Positions 1 to 8,628 of a stretch of DNA of 64,000 nucleotides are shown here, in pieces. The notes beneath the pieces were generated by a model, which was not told the DNA's origin, made no database searches, and worked only from the letters and a program-made list of their open reading frames with translations. The stretch is from Opitutia bacterium (GTDB lineage Bacteria > Verrucomicrobiota > Verrucomicrobiia > Opitutales > T3Sed10-336). Every line of letters begins with the position of its first letter. Position 1 is the stretch's first letter. The stretch covers positions 21,031 through 85,030 of the forward strand of contig PWMU01000026.1 of the NCBI GenBank assembly GCA_003558065.1, read 5' to 3'. A program made the translations under genes and the position numbers.

Positions 1-1147
1 GGTCGTCGAAGGGGAAGGACGCGCTCGCCACATCCTCCCCGGCCTCCCGGAGGACCGCTTCGCTTCGCCCGGCCAGCGCGACCTGGGGATCGGTGAACAG
101 GACCATCAGCAACAGGCGGTAATCCACGGGGGAAACCTCCCGCCCGAACGCGTGCTGCGCGGCGACCTCGCCCTGCTGGATGGCGATATGGACGATTTCG
201 TAGGGACCGGAGCAGTCGCCCGCGGCGTAGATGTCCGGGTTGCTGGATTGCTGGTGCGGACCGGTCTCGACCTGACCGTTGTCCCTGGTTTTGACGCCCG
301 CGGCTTCCAGGTTGAGCGTATTCGTGTTGGCGATACGACCCAGGGCGTTGAATCCGTGGGCGGCCCGCCGGGTCACTTCCTTGCCCCCGTGCTCGAAAAC
401 CACCTCTACGCCGTTTCCGGATTCCCGAATCTCCCGAATCTCCCGGATGTGGGTCCCGGTAAACAGTTCGATCCCCTCGTCGCGGAAAGCCGTTTCGATC
501 ACACGCGCCGCCCCTTCGGGAAAATCCTTCAGGATCCGGGGGCTGCGCTGGATCTGGATGACCTCGCTGCCGATGCGGCGCAGGTACTGCGCCAGCTCGC
601 AGGCGACGATGCCGCCGCCGAGCACGATCACCGATTCCGGCACGAAGTCGAGTTCGAGTACGTCGTCGCTCGTCCACAGCGGCACCCGGGCGAGTCCGGG
701 AACGGGGGGACGCGCGACGACGGAACCGGTGGAGACGAGGAATTTTTTCCCATGGAGGACGGTTCCGTCGTCGAGCTCGACGGATTTCCCGTCACGAAAC
801 CGCGCGTGGCGCCGGTAGAGATCGAATTTTCCGGACTTCAAACCCTGCTGCCGGTACGAGGCGAAATCGGCGATAATCTCGCGTTTGCGCGCGGCCACCC
901 GTTTCATGTCGGGCTCGGCCCGGGGAATGTCGAGCCCGAACCGGTCGCCGTGGCGGGCGTGATGGAGGATCTCGGCTGCATAAATGAGGGTTTTCGAGGG
1001 CATGCAGCCGCGCAGGATGCACAGCCCGCCCAGGGGATCGGCGCCGTCGACGACAGCCACGCTTTTCGTGAATTCCAGGGCCTTTTGCGCCGCGTTGTAG
1101 CCGGCGCTGCCGCCGCCAATGACAATGAAATCGTACTGTTTGGACAT
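1..1147 (-). CDS. Pyridine nucleotide-disulfide oxidoreductase, class I (partial, 3' end outside window)
   Basis: FAD/NAD-dependent disulfide oxidoreductase of the dihydrolipoamide dehydrogenase / mercuric reductase family. Reading leftward from ATG at 1147, the protein starts MSKQYDFIVIGGGSAGYN, giving the FAD dinucleotide fold GGGSAG (residues 11-16). The redox-active disulfide follows as GGLCILRGCMPSK (Cys43 and Cys48, CxxxxC). A second Rossmann motif (VIVLGGGIVACELAQYL, near residue 175) binds NAD(P), and AAGDCSG lies in the usual C-terminal FAD position. About 382 codons are visible. The family is usually about 450-480 residues, so most of the dimerisation domain lies beyond the window. 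Whether it acts on lipoamide, metals or another disulfide cannot be told, because the C-terminal catalytic His-Glu pair is not visible and no 2-oxoacid dehydrogenase genes adjoin it. Confidence 0.9.
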   Translation of the reverse strand, partial: MSKQYDFIVIGGGSAGYNAAQKALEFTKSVAVVDGADPLGGLCILRGCMPSKTLIYAAEILHHARHGDRFGLDIPRAEPDMKRVAARKREIIADFASYRQQGLKSGKFDLYRRHARFRDGKSVELDDGTVLHGKKFLVSTGSVVARPPVPGLARVPLWTSDDVLELDFVPESVIVLGGGIVACELAQYLRRIGSEVIQIQRSPRILKDFPEGAARVIETAFRDEGIELFTGTHIREIREIRESGNGVEVVFEHGGKEVTRRAAHGFNALGRIANTNTLNLEAAGVKTRDNGQVETGPHQQSSNPDIYAAGDCSGPYEIVHIAIQQGEVAAQHAFGREVSPVDYRLLLMVLFTDPQVALAGRSEAVLREAGEDVASASFPFDD

Positions 1148-1306
1148 GGAGGCCGATTGTAGGCGGGGGAGGCCCATTTGAACAGACCGAAACAAGGGTC
1201 ACCGGCCCGGTCCGTTACCGGGTGCGGGACCCTTTTTCCTGAAACGCGCCCGCGGGGGATATTTGGCGCTGACTCCCCCCCGGGACTCCTGCTACATTCC
1301 GCTTTC

Positions 1307-2191
1307 ATGATCATCGACAGCCATGTTCACCTTTACGCGCCCGAGGTGGCGGCGGATCCGCGCGGCTGGGCGGAGGCCCGGGGCGAAGAGCGCTGGGCGA
1401 ACCTGGCCGCGCCGGTTTCGGGGCCGCGGCTGCAGGGGTGGTCGGATATCGACACGCTCCTGTCGGATATGGACGCCGCCGGTGTGGAAAAAGCGGTCCT
1501 TCTCGGTTGGTACTGGGATCATCTGGAAACCTGTGTCGAGCAGAACAACTGGTACCTCGGGTGGATCAAACAGCATCCCGACCGGCTGATGGCCTTCGCC
1601 ACCGTCCAGCCGCGGGCGGGGGCCGAGGCCGAAGATGAAGTGAAACGGGCTGTCGACGCCGGTCTGTGCGGGATAGGGGAGCTCTCGCACACCTCACAGG
1701 GCTTTTCCATGGAGCATCCCGGGTGGATCCGGATCCTCGAACTCGCTGTGGAACGGGGGCTCCCGATCAACCTGCACGTCAACGAACCGGTCGGCCGCCG
1801 GCATCCCGGTCGCCTGCAGGATGCCCTCGACGATTACGTTTGGCTGGCCGATCGTTTTCCCGATTTGAAACTGATCCTCGCCCATTGGGGCGGCCTTCTG
1901 CCGTTTTTCGAAATCAACAAGTGGGTCGGCAGCCGGATGAGCAACGTCTATTACGACACCGCGGCCAGCCCGCTGCTGTACGATCCAAGGATTTTCCGTA
2001 CGGTCGTGGACGCGATCTGACCCGAACGCGTCCTTTACGGCTCCGACTACCCGCTCCGCCTATACCCGAAAAAGCAGCAATTCCCCGATTTTCGTCCCTT
2101 CCTTGAGGAGATACGGAACGCGGACCTGAGCGAAGCCGAACAGAGACCCATTCTCGGCGGGAACGCCCGGGACCTGTTCGGAAAGGATTGA
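1307..2191 (+). pseudogene. Amidohydrolase family protein (amidohydro_2) interrupted by in-frame TGA
   Basis: TIM-barrel metal-dependent hydrolase. Translation from ATG 1307 gives the metal-binding HVH (His6 and His8), then LHVNEP and LAHWGG, all typical of the amidohydrolase-2 family. Codon 238 (2018-2020) is TGA, but the same frame continues without interruption as PERVLYGSDYPLRLY to a second TGA at 2189-2191. The GSDYP block carries the family's catalytic or metal-binding Asp (Asp247), so the 237-residue product would lack an essential residue. Full length would be 294 residues, normal for the family. The family normally has a small residue, often Gly, just before PERVL, so a single GGA-to-TGA change would explain the stop. 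It may be a recent nonsense mutation, a sequencing error, or a leaky stop. Other genes here terminate normally at TGA, so recoding of the whole code is unlikely. Confidence 0.8.
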
Positions 2192-2321
2192 CGGGGTCCC
2201 GCAGACATTCTTGGCTTGGCTGTCTCGAATGGCGTGGGGGAAAAAAACGCGCATTGAAGTTTCGGAAAACGCTTATATCGAGGGGCGCGATCCATAAATC
2301 TCCACCAAACCCGTTGTTATT

Positions 2322-3617
2322 ATGAAGAAATCCGGACCGAAATTAACAGCAACCTGCCTGATCGCAGGCTCCCTGGCGATGGCGACACTGGCCGACGCCC
2401 ACATTCGCGAACTGGAGCCCTCGACCGAGCCGATTCATGTTCGGGTGCTCTTCGAATCCAATCCCGCGAACGAGGCGGTGGTTGCGTGGACCACGACGGC
2501 TGAGGGCGAATCGCATCGGGTGTATGTCTGTACCGAGCCTCGCCAAGGCGACCTCGACGCCTACTCCCTGGATCTGCAAAGCGACCACAGCCAGCCGTAC
2601 ACCCTCCGCACCGAAGAGGAGGAAGTCGGCATGAACGGCTTTACTCACAATGTGTTTCTCGGCGATCTGGAGCCCGCCACAAGGTATTACCTGACCGTTG
2701 TTTCCGATGGTGAAGCCTCCGAGGAGTACTATTTCAAGACCGCGCCGGACGATGACCGCCAGGTCCGCGTCGTCGGGGTCGGGGACTCGCGAACACCGAG
2801 AGCGGGTCGCACCCACGAAGAGAATGAACGCAGGCAGGTGAACGCCCTGATGCGGCGGCTTGTCGAGGAGCACTCGGACATCGTCGCCATGATTCACGGG
2901 GCGGATTACACGAACCGGGCGTATTGGGCCGAGCTTTACTGGTGGTTGAAGGACCACGCTGAAATGACGACCGCCTCCGACAATCGCCTGCTGCCCATCA
3001 TTCCCTCGCGCGGCAATCATGACCGGGACATCGGGTTCGAGGAAATGTTCTGGTGGCCGGACCGGGAGAACGACTACTATTACACGACCCACCTCAATTC
3101 AGAGGCCGCGGTCATCACCCTGAACACGGAAATCAGCCGCGGAGGCGACCAGCGGGCCTGGCTGGAATCGGAGCTCGCCGAGCTCCGGCCTTCGAAGCGA
3201 TGGTTGCTGGCAATGTACCACCGTCCCGCCTACCCCAGTGTCCGCGATTACGGGACCGGTTCGAGCCAGCGCAGCGCCTGGGTTCCCCTCTTTGAAGAGT
3301 ATGGACTGGATCTGGCCTACGAGTCCCACGATCACGCCCTGAAGCGCAGCCATCCCATCTTCGACGGAGAGATCGACGAGGAGCGCGGGGTCGTTTACTT
3401 CGGCGACGGCGGGGCCGGGGTTCCCCAGCGCCAGCCGGATCCGGACCGTTGGTATCTGAAAATGACCGGGCGTTATCACCATACGCATTTGGTGACCTTC
3501 AACGACGATCACGTCGACGTGAAGGCGATCAACATTGATGACGAGATCGTGGACGAATTCAGCCTGACCCATGACCGCAGACTGGTCGTCGAGGGAGAGC
3601 CGGCGGGTGGCGAATGA
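2322..3617 (+). CDS. Exported purple-acid-phosphatase-like metallophosphoesterase
   Basis: Predicted secreted calcineurin-like phosphoesterase of 431 residues. Residues 1-26 form a signal peptide (basic start, hydrophobic core, cleavage near ADA-H). Residues about 35-140 resemble the fibronectin-III-like N-terminal domain of purple acid phosphatases (RVLFESNP, VAWTT, YYFKT). The catalytic domain shows the metal ligands GDSRT (Asp155), HGADYTN (Asp195), GNHD (231-234), MYHRP (His300) and SHDH (335-338, in place of the usual GHxH). The substrate is probably a phosphomonoester or phosphodiester but is not identifiable. The start has no Shine-Dalgarno sequence; it follows an AT-rich GTTATT. It leads an apparent three-gene unit with the next two membrane or exported proteins. 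Confidence 0.85.
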   Translation: MKKSGPKLTATCLIAGSLAMATLADAHIRELEPSTEPIHVRVLFESNPANEAVVAWTTTAEGESHRVYVCTEPRQGDLDAYSLDLQSDHSQPYTLRTEEEEVGMNGFTHNVFLGDLEPATRYYLTVVSDGEASEEYYFKTAPDDDRQVRVVGVGDSRTPRAGRTHEENERRQVNALMRRLVEEHSDIVAMIHGADYTNRAYWAELYWWLKDHAEMTTASDNRLLPIIPSRGNHDRDIGFEEMFWWPDRENDYYYTTHLNSEAAVITLNTEISRGGDQRAWLESELAELRPSKRWLLAMYHRPAYPSVRDYGTGSSQRSAWVPLFEEYGLDLAYESHDHALKRSHPIFDGEIDEERGVVYFGDGGAGVPQRQPDPDRWYLKMTGRYHHTHLVTFNDDHVDVKAINIDDEIVDEFSLTHDRRLVVEGEPAGGE

Positions 3618-4623
3618 AGCGGCTGTTTCCGGAGCCGTTCCGGCGTCCGATGGGCGTCGCGAGGGGCGTCGGTTCGGTCCTGTTGATGCCGGATCCTGGC
3701 TGATTCGTGTCGCCGTGTTGCTTCACGCGCTGGCGTTGTTCGCCATCGTGTTTTCGACCCGGCAGACGCAGTTTGGCAACGTTCTCTTCCTCAAGTGGTT
3801 CATCGACCTGGAGGATCCCTACGCCGCGGCGATTCTCGTCGAAAAGATTACCGTTTCCCTGTACCTGCTGGCCGGGCTGATCGTGCTGTTCCGCCCGTAC
3901 TGGCCGCTCCTCCTGCTGATGGCCGCTTACGCCTTCATGGAGGCGGCCTCGGGCACCTTCAATGCCGGTTATCGGTTCAGCGAGTGGACCATCCCCGCGC
4001 ACGCCCTCCGGTACGGGTTGCCTCTGGTGCTTCTCACCCTGGTGGTCCTGCCGAAAATCGCGAGCCTTAGGAACTGGACGGTTCCGGTGGCCGCGGGGCT
4101 GTTGCGCGTGCTGGTGGCCGTGGTTTTCGTCACCCACGGCTATCAGGCGCTGATGGAGGATCCGCGTTTTATCGACCTGATTATCGGCAGTTTCGGAAAC
4201 CTTTTCAATGTGTCCGTGGGCGAGTCAACGGCGGTTGCTGTTTTGAAGGTGATTGCCGTGATCGATTTCTGCGTGGCGCTCGCAGCCCTGATCTATCCCA
4301 GGCCATTGTTGGTGCCGCATCGATTCTGGGCTTCCCCCTGCCGGGATTGCGCCATTCGCAGGGTGATCGTTCCCGGACTGATGATCTGGCTGGCGTTCTG
4401 GGGGTTGATCACCGCGCTTTCGAGGATGACGGCGATGAGGCCCTCCGAGGCCCTCTCGGAATACCCGGAGCTGCTCGTTCGCGTTCCCCACGTATTGGGG
4501 CCCCTGGCGCTGTGGTGCCTGTTTGCCGCAACTTATCGAACGCGGACCTGTCGTTCCGGGGAGGAGGCCGAACCGGCGGGCGCTTCCCGCGAAGTCGACC
4601 CGTCCCGGCCGGCGTGGAGGTGA
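3607..4623 (+). CDS. Polytopic membrane protein, DoxX-like, function unknown
   Basis: Integral membrane protein with about eight hydrophobic segments separated by short charged loops. The stretch with THGYQALMEDPRF followed by a helix ending in LIYPRP resembles the DoxX/MauE-like group, in which a small conserved helix pair precedes a CxxC-type or quinone-linked redox module. No redox cysteine pair stands out apart from CRDC in the loop at 4337-4360. The start is uncertain. A GTG at 3607 has a GGGAGAG-like ribosome-binding site and overlaps the phosphatase stop by 11 nt; an in-frame ATG at 3571 would give a 47-nt overlap. The tight overlap implies translation coupled to the upstream phosphatase. 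No specific function is supported. Confidence 0.75.
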   Translation: MANEAAVSGAVPASDGRREGRRFGPVDAGSWLIRVAVLLHALALFAIVFSTRQTQFGNVLFLKWFIDLEDPYAAAILVEKITVSLYLLAGLIVLFRPYWPLLLLMAAYAFMEAASGTFNAGYRFSEWTIPAHALRYGLPLVLLTLVVLPKIASLRNWTVPVAAGLLRVLVAVVFVTHGYQALMEDPRFIDLIIGSFGNLFNVSVGESTAVAVLKVIAVIDFCVALAALIYPRPLLVPHRFWASPCRDCAIRRVIVPGLMIWLAFWGLITALSRMTAMRPSEALSEYPELLVRVPHVLGPLALWCLFAATYRTRTCRSGEEAEPAGASREVDPSRPAWR

Positions 4624-4785
4624 GTGCTCCGTTGCTCCCTCGCGGGGTGTGGAGTCGGAGTGGGGAGAAGGCGGAATCCCGCGGCGGGCGTGTGCGCCGG
4701 GGCTTCCACGGAAAGCGCGGGGAGTGCCGGGACCGGACACGTTGCTTCTCCATTGGGGAGACACACAAGCGATTATGAGATCGAT

Positions 4786-6639
4786 ATGGGCAGTGTAGAG
4801 GAATTCGGAAACCGATTAGGCCAACGCCTGGGACGCATTGCGGCGTGCCTGGCCTCAGGGGTGTGTCTCTGGGGCGCGGCCGTCGACGTGCGGGCTCATC
4901 CAATCTCGCTCACCTCCAGCCTCATCAATGTCGGAGAGGAAATCATCACGGTGGAACTGGAGATAATGGTCGAGGACCTTCTCTTTTACCACGAATTGGA
5001 ACACGACCGGGAGTTCGTTTTTCCGGTCGATGGAATCCGGGAAAAGGCCCGGGATCATCGGGCCTTTCTCCTCAGTTACTTCCAGCTTCGCGACGGCGAG
5101 GGATACCGGTTGGAGGGAACGGTCGACGAGATCGATTTTTCGGATCTGGACGAAGTCGCCGGCGTTCATTTCGACGAACTCATGGCTTATTCCGTCGTTT
5201 ATACCCTGGAATATTCCCTCGACGCCCAACCGGACTTTCTGACCGTGACCCAGACCTTCGGCGGAACCGATCCGGTCGTGCCCGCCGAGATGGACCTGTC
5301 GCTCTTCCACCGCGGCGTGCACATCGAATCCGTCGGAGGGCTGAGCCACCGTTCCGCGCATACGTTTGCCCTGGACTGGGACATGGAATTCGACGAGGCC
5401 GAGGCGGGCGACGTCGAGTCGGCGCGTGAACGACGGCGGGCACGCGAGGCGGACCAGCTTGGCATCACCAGCTACAGCGCCGTCTACAGCTACGTCTATA
5501 TCACCGATACGGAAATCCGGCATGAAATGCTGATTCCCCTGCTGACGCTGGAGGACTGGGTGCCGCTGGAGCGCGCGGATCCCGATTTTATGAGCGTGGA
5601 GGAGCAGGAGTCCGCCGTCCCGTTGATATTCGAGTTTCTCGATTCGCAGCAGAGAATGAAAATCAACGGGAACCGGGTGGAGCCCCGTCTTGAACGCGCG
5701 GATTTCTTCGGCCCGGAATATCGGGATTTCGCCAGTGAAACCCCGCGGAGCGAGGTGAGCGTCCACAACGCCCGCGTCGGAGTCATTCTTTCGTTCCCCG
5801 CCCCGGAAATCCCCCGGCAAATGACGTTTGAATGGGACCATTTCGACGAGCGAATCCCCCTGTTGCGGCCCCGGATCTACGCCTTCGAAGAGGAAAGCGA
5901 CGATGTGTTGATCACCACTTTCGATCCGCGGTATGAATGGGAAACCGATCGCGAACGGGAATTATCCGGGCTCACCGAGATCGCGCCGCCCGAAGCACCA
6001 CCCCGGCTGGACCTTCCGGTCCTCTCCCTAATCGCCGGGAGCGGAGCGCTCGTTTTTGCCGGACTCGGCCTGCGGCCGCGTCGAGCGCGGCGAGGGGGGT
6101 TTCTCGTCATGGCGGGCGTTCTGGCAGCCACTTCGGTTGCGGTCGCTCCCTACGGTCACGCGACCGTCCCTCATCCTTTTGAGGAGCGGCGGGCGTTGAG
6201 TGACGAGGACTCCCTCCGGATCTTTCAAGCCTTGCACGAAAACGTCTATCGGGCATTCGAGCGACGGGGAGAGGAGGAAATCTATGAGGTCCTCCGGCAG
6301 AGCGTTGCCGGCCGGCTCCTCGAGGATATGTATCTCGAAATCCTTGCCGGTATCCGGATGCGGGAGCAGGGAGGCGCCGTGTCCCGGGTCAATGAAATCG
6401 AGATTCTGGATGGGACCAAGCGTCCCGTCAGCGGCTCCCCGTCGGCGTTCCAGGCTTTCGAGTATCGATGTTCGTGGACCGTGACCGGGACCGTCGAACA
6501 TTGGGGGCATATTCACACCCGCACCAATTTGTACGAAGCCGTCTTCACCGTGGAGGGAACCGCCGACGGCTGGAGGTTCACCGGCTTTGAACCCATCCGG
6601 GAAGAGCGTCAGGAAATGCGAACGCGCCTGCGAAATTGA
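4786..6639 (+). CDS. Anchored exported protein with HupE/UreJ-like N-terminal domain, unknown function
   Basis: Protein of 617 residues starting at ATG 4786; upstream in-frame codons are low-complexity and probably not translated. A signal peptide (RIAACLASGVCLWGAA...VRA) precedes AHPISLTSSLINV, which resembles the start of the extracytoplasmic domain of HupE/UreJ-type proteins. A long beta-rich acidic domain follows. There are two hydrophobic segments, around 6023-6075 (LPVLSLIAGSGALVFAGLGL) and around 6100-6150, split by a basic loop RPRRARRGG. The last about 155 residues form a separate soluble alpha+beta domain beginning ALSDEDSLRIFQALHENVYRAF that could be NTF2-like. No catalytic motif is recognised. 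It is probably the third gene of the 2322-6639 unit, suggesting a role at the inner membrane or periplasm with the phosphatase. Confidence 0.75.
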   Translation: MGSVEEFGNRLGQRLGRIAACLASGVCLWGAAVDVRAHPISLTSSLINVGEEIITVELEIMVEDLLFYHELEHDREFVFPVDGIREKARDHRAFLLSYFQLRDGEGYRLEGTVDEIDFSDLDEVAGVHFDELMAYSVVYTLEYSLDAQPDFLTVTQTFGGTDPVVPAEMDLSLFHRGVHIESVGGLSHRSAHTFALDWDMEFDEAEAGDVESARERRRAREADQLGITSYSAVYSYVYITDTEIRHEMLIPLLTLEDWVPLERADPDFMSVEEQESAVPLIFEFLDSQQRMKINGNRVEPRLERADFFGPEYRDFASETPRSEVSVHNARVGVILSFPAPEIPRQMTFEWDHFDERIPLLRPRIYAFEEESDDVLITTFDPRYEWETDRERELSGLTEIAPPEAPPRLDLPVLSLIAGSGALVFAGLGLRPRRARRGGFLVMAGVLAATSVAVAPYGHATVPHPFEERRALSDEDSLRIFQALHENVYRAFERRGEEEIYEVLRQSVAGRLLEDMYLEILAGIRMREQGGAVSRVNEIEILDGTKRPVSGSPSAFQAFEYRCSWTVTGTVEHWGHIHTRTNLYEAVFTVEGTADGWRFTGFEPIREERQEMRTRLRN

Positions 6640-6761
6640 AGTGTGCGGAATAAAGAATGGCGCACTCGTTCTCCTGGACGGAAGCCGCAATCAAACCGGC
6701 CCAATGCGAAAGACCCTGCAGGAGGTGACGAACCGATCTTTGTCATCGGGCTCCAGGCGGC

Positions 6762-7130
6762 TCAAAACGGAACCTCGTCCTCCTGGCTGTAGTCGGTCGT
6801 ATCTTCGGGAACGGGGTCCTTGGCTTTCCCGCGGCTTTCGGTGTTCGCCGGGTCGGCTTTTCCATCCCCGGGTTCCAGGCGCCAGGCGTTGAGATTCACG
6901 AAATAGCGGCCGTTGTATTCCCGGCCGGTGATGTCGAAGCGGACTTTGACCGCCTGTCCCTCCGCGACCTCCTCGAGCAGGGAGGCCTTTTCCTTGAGGC
7001 ATTCCAGTTTGATGTCCTGGGGAAACTTGCCGTCTTCGGTTGTCACGACGAACTCGCGTTTGGAGAAGCCGCTGGGGAAAGTCTGGGTGTCGAAGATCTT
7101 TTTGATGGTGCCGGAGATTTCGTAAGCCAT
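6762..7130 (-). CDS. DUF3127 domain protein (OB-fold-like)
   Basis: Small protein of about 122 residues beginning [18 protein letters not shown] and continuing SKREFVVTT...[14 protein letters not shown], the hallmark of the DUF3127 family. That family is an OB-fold-like small protein often suspected of binding nucleic acid and common in Bacteroidota and Verrucomicrobiota. After about residue 95 the tail is acidic and low-complexity ([15 protein letters not shown]), like the tails of single-stranded-DNA-binding proteins. The start is ambiguous. ATG 7130 matches the family start, but the GAGGG lies almost against it; a TTG four codons upstream (7142) is the alternative. It is a lone gene, convergent with the 4786-6639 gene. 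Function is unknown. Confidence 0.8.
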   Translation of the reverse strand: MAYEISGTIKKIFDTQTFPSGFSKREFVVTTEDGKFPQDIKLECLKEKASLLEEVAEGQAVKVRFDITGREYNGRYFVNLNAWRLEPGDGKADPANTESRGKAKDPVPEDTTDYSQEDEVPF

Positions 7131-7237
7131 TCCCTCAATCAAAGCATGCGTGCGACGATGTCCATCCCGGAATCCGTGTCCGCGGCAGGTTTCTCGGGTG
7201 CGTGTTTTACTTTGAACTTAACCGAGTGGGATTCGGG

Positions 7238-8056
7238 CTAAGGGTACAGCACGGGTGTCAGGGGGGCGTCGATTATCTCGCCGGCCTCGACCTCCGGACA
7301 CCAGGCTTCCCAGTCTCGCCGCTGAGCGTCATTCCTGGGTTCGACGAGTTTCATGTCGCGATCCATGTAGATGATAGTCATGACCTCGCGGGGCTTCTCG
7401 GTGGTGTTGGGTCCGGCGCGGTGGAAGGTAAAGCCGTAGTGGAAGCTGACCTCCCCCAGGTCGAAAGGCGAGCGGTCGATCGGGAGATTGGAAAGCTTCA
7501 GGTAGCGGTCGATCTCGCGTTCGCTCTCGTCGCTGATCGCGAATTCGCGTCCGAACTTGATCTTCTGGCTGCCGACCGAGAATTCCAGGGGTCCCATTTC
7601 GAGAGGAACCGGGTGAAGGGGGATCCAGGCGGTGACCGTCTTTTCGCTGCTCAGCGGCCAGTACTGCTGGTCGACGTGCCAGGGGGTGAAGCCGCCTGCG
7701 GGTTCCTTGTAAAGGGCCTGGTCGTGGTACATCCGCACCCCCCGGGTGCCCAGAAGTTCGGTGGCAATCCGTCCGAGCCGTTTGCTGTGGACGAACTCCC
7801 GGATCAGGTCGCTCTTTTGCCAGAGGTTGGTGACCTGAAGGAAGGCCTTGTGATACGTGTCGCGCTCCTCCACGGGGCGGGTTTCGCGATTCAATTCCGT
7901 GACCCTGGCCGTGATTTCCGGGCCGTAGTAAGCGAGCGTTTCCGGCGAGAGAACGTCCTTGAGCTTGACGTAGCCGTTCTTGCGGAAGGAGTCGATCCGG
8001 TCTTCCGTGAGCGTGTACGGCGTGTCGATGTCGGGACGGGAAAGGGGGGCTGTCAT
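7238..8056 (-). CDS. Phytanoyl-CoA dioxygenase (PhyH) family protein
   Basis: Fe(II)/2-oxoglutarate-dependent oxygenase of 272 residues. The metal triad is visible as HVDQQYWP (HxD) near the middle and HRAGPNTTEKPR (distal His plus the Arg that binds 2-oxoglutarate) near the C-terminus. The N-terminus RIDSFRKNGYVKLKDVLSPE is the standard PhyH opening. ATG 8056 was chosen because it lies just before the conserved domain; an upstream start in the same frame adds only a basic stretch. Substrates in this family range from small metabolites to lipids, and nothing nearby narrows it. It is transcribed alone, divergently from the exbD pair. Confidence 0.87.
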   Translation of the reverse strand: MTAPLSRPDIDTPYTLTEDRIDSFRKNGYVKLKDVLSPETLAYYGPEITARVTELNRETRPVEERDTYHKAFLQVTNLWQKSDLIREFVHSKRLGRIATELLGTRGVRMYHDQALYKEPAGGFTPWHVDQQYWPLSSEKTVTAWIPLHPVPLEMGPLEFSVGSQKIKFGREFAISDESEREIDRYLKLSNLPIDRSPFDLGEVSFHYGFTFHRAGPNTTEKPREVMTIIYMDRDMKLVEPRNDAQRRDWEAWCPEVEAGEIIDAPLTPVLYP

Positions 8057-8172
8057 GAGGAAAACGATGGGGCGACGACACGGAGGAATCAATCCTGTTC
8101 TCGTCTTGAGATGCCGGTTCCGCCTCTCGCTGGGAACCCGCTTCCGACGGCGGGCGACAGTGAAAATTTTAG

Positions 8173-8207
8173 TTGAAATATAAGGAAAACCCCTATTATC
8201 TGGGAGG
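8173..8207 (+). promoter_or_regulatory. Candidate sigma-70-type promoter and ribosome-binding site for the exbD pair
   Basis: The AT-rich stretch before the first exbD contains TTGAAA (8173-8178) and TATTAT (8194-8199) separated by 15 bp, one or two bases short of ideal. GGGAGG (8202-8207) abuts the ATG at 8208, closer than normal for a Shine-Dalgarno sequence. If this promoter is used, the transcript would begin only a few bases before the start codon. This is read by eye and not scored. Confidence 0.35.
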
Positions 8208-8621
8208 ATGCGTTTACCCCGGAAAGAGCGTGCGGCGGAGGATTTTCAAATGGCCCCGATGATCGACATGGTCTTCCTGCTCCTGGTGTTTTTCATGTGT
8301 GTCAGCTCTCTGGCCCGGGCCGACCGGCTGCGAGTGGAATTGGACCTGCCGGAATCGACCGAGAGCACGGTGCCCGACGACTTGTCGGGAAGAGGGACGG
8401 TGTCGGTTACCGGGGACGGGACCCTCCACACTTCCCGCGGTGAAACGACGCTCGAAGAGATGCAGGAGGAAATCCGCGAGACGCTGCGCGAGGAACCGGA
8501 TCTGAGGATTCAGGTCCGGGCGGACCGGGAGACGCCGTTCAAGGAAATCCGGCGAGTGCTTTCGGCCTGCGCCGAGGCGGGGGCGCTCGAGGTGATTTAT
8601 TCGACGTACCAGGCGGATTGA
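8208..8621 (+). CDS. exbD: ExbD/TolR family biopolymer transport protein
   Basis: Inner-membrane energy-coupling protein of 137 residues. A short cytoplasmic N-terminus leads into QMAPMIDMVFLLLVFFMC, the single transmembrane helix with the essential Asp (in PMID) that carries protons in ExbD/TolR/MotB-type stators. A periplasmic domain with the usual pattern follows (LRIQVRADRETPFKEIRRVLSACAEAGALEVIYST). These proteins work with an ExbB/TolQ partner to energise outer-membrane transport or envelope constriction. No exbB/tolQ or tonB gene lies next to it, and a second exbD follows after 7 nt. Confidence 0.9.
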   Translation: MRLPRKERAAEDFQMAPMIDMVFLLLVFFMCVSSLARADRLRVELDLPESTESTVPDDLSGRGTVSVTGDGTLHTSRGETTLEEMQEEIRETLREEPDLRIQVRADRETPFKEIRRVLSACAEAGALEVIYSTYQAD

Positions 8622-8628
8622 GGGTCTC

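Noticed and set aside
2018..2020. Selenocysteine or reassigned TGA (for example code 25 Gly)
   Set aside because: Dozens of genes in the window, such as the phosphatase, exbD and thrC, end normally at TGA, and the family does not need Sec at this place. No SECIS-like hairpin was evident just downstream.
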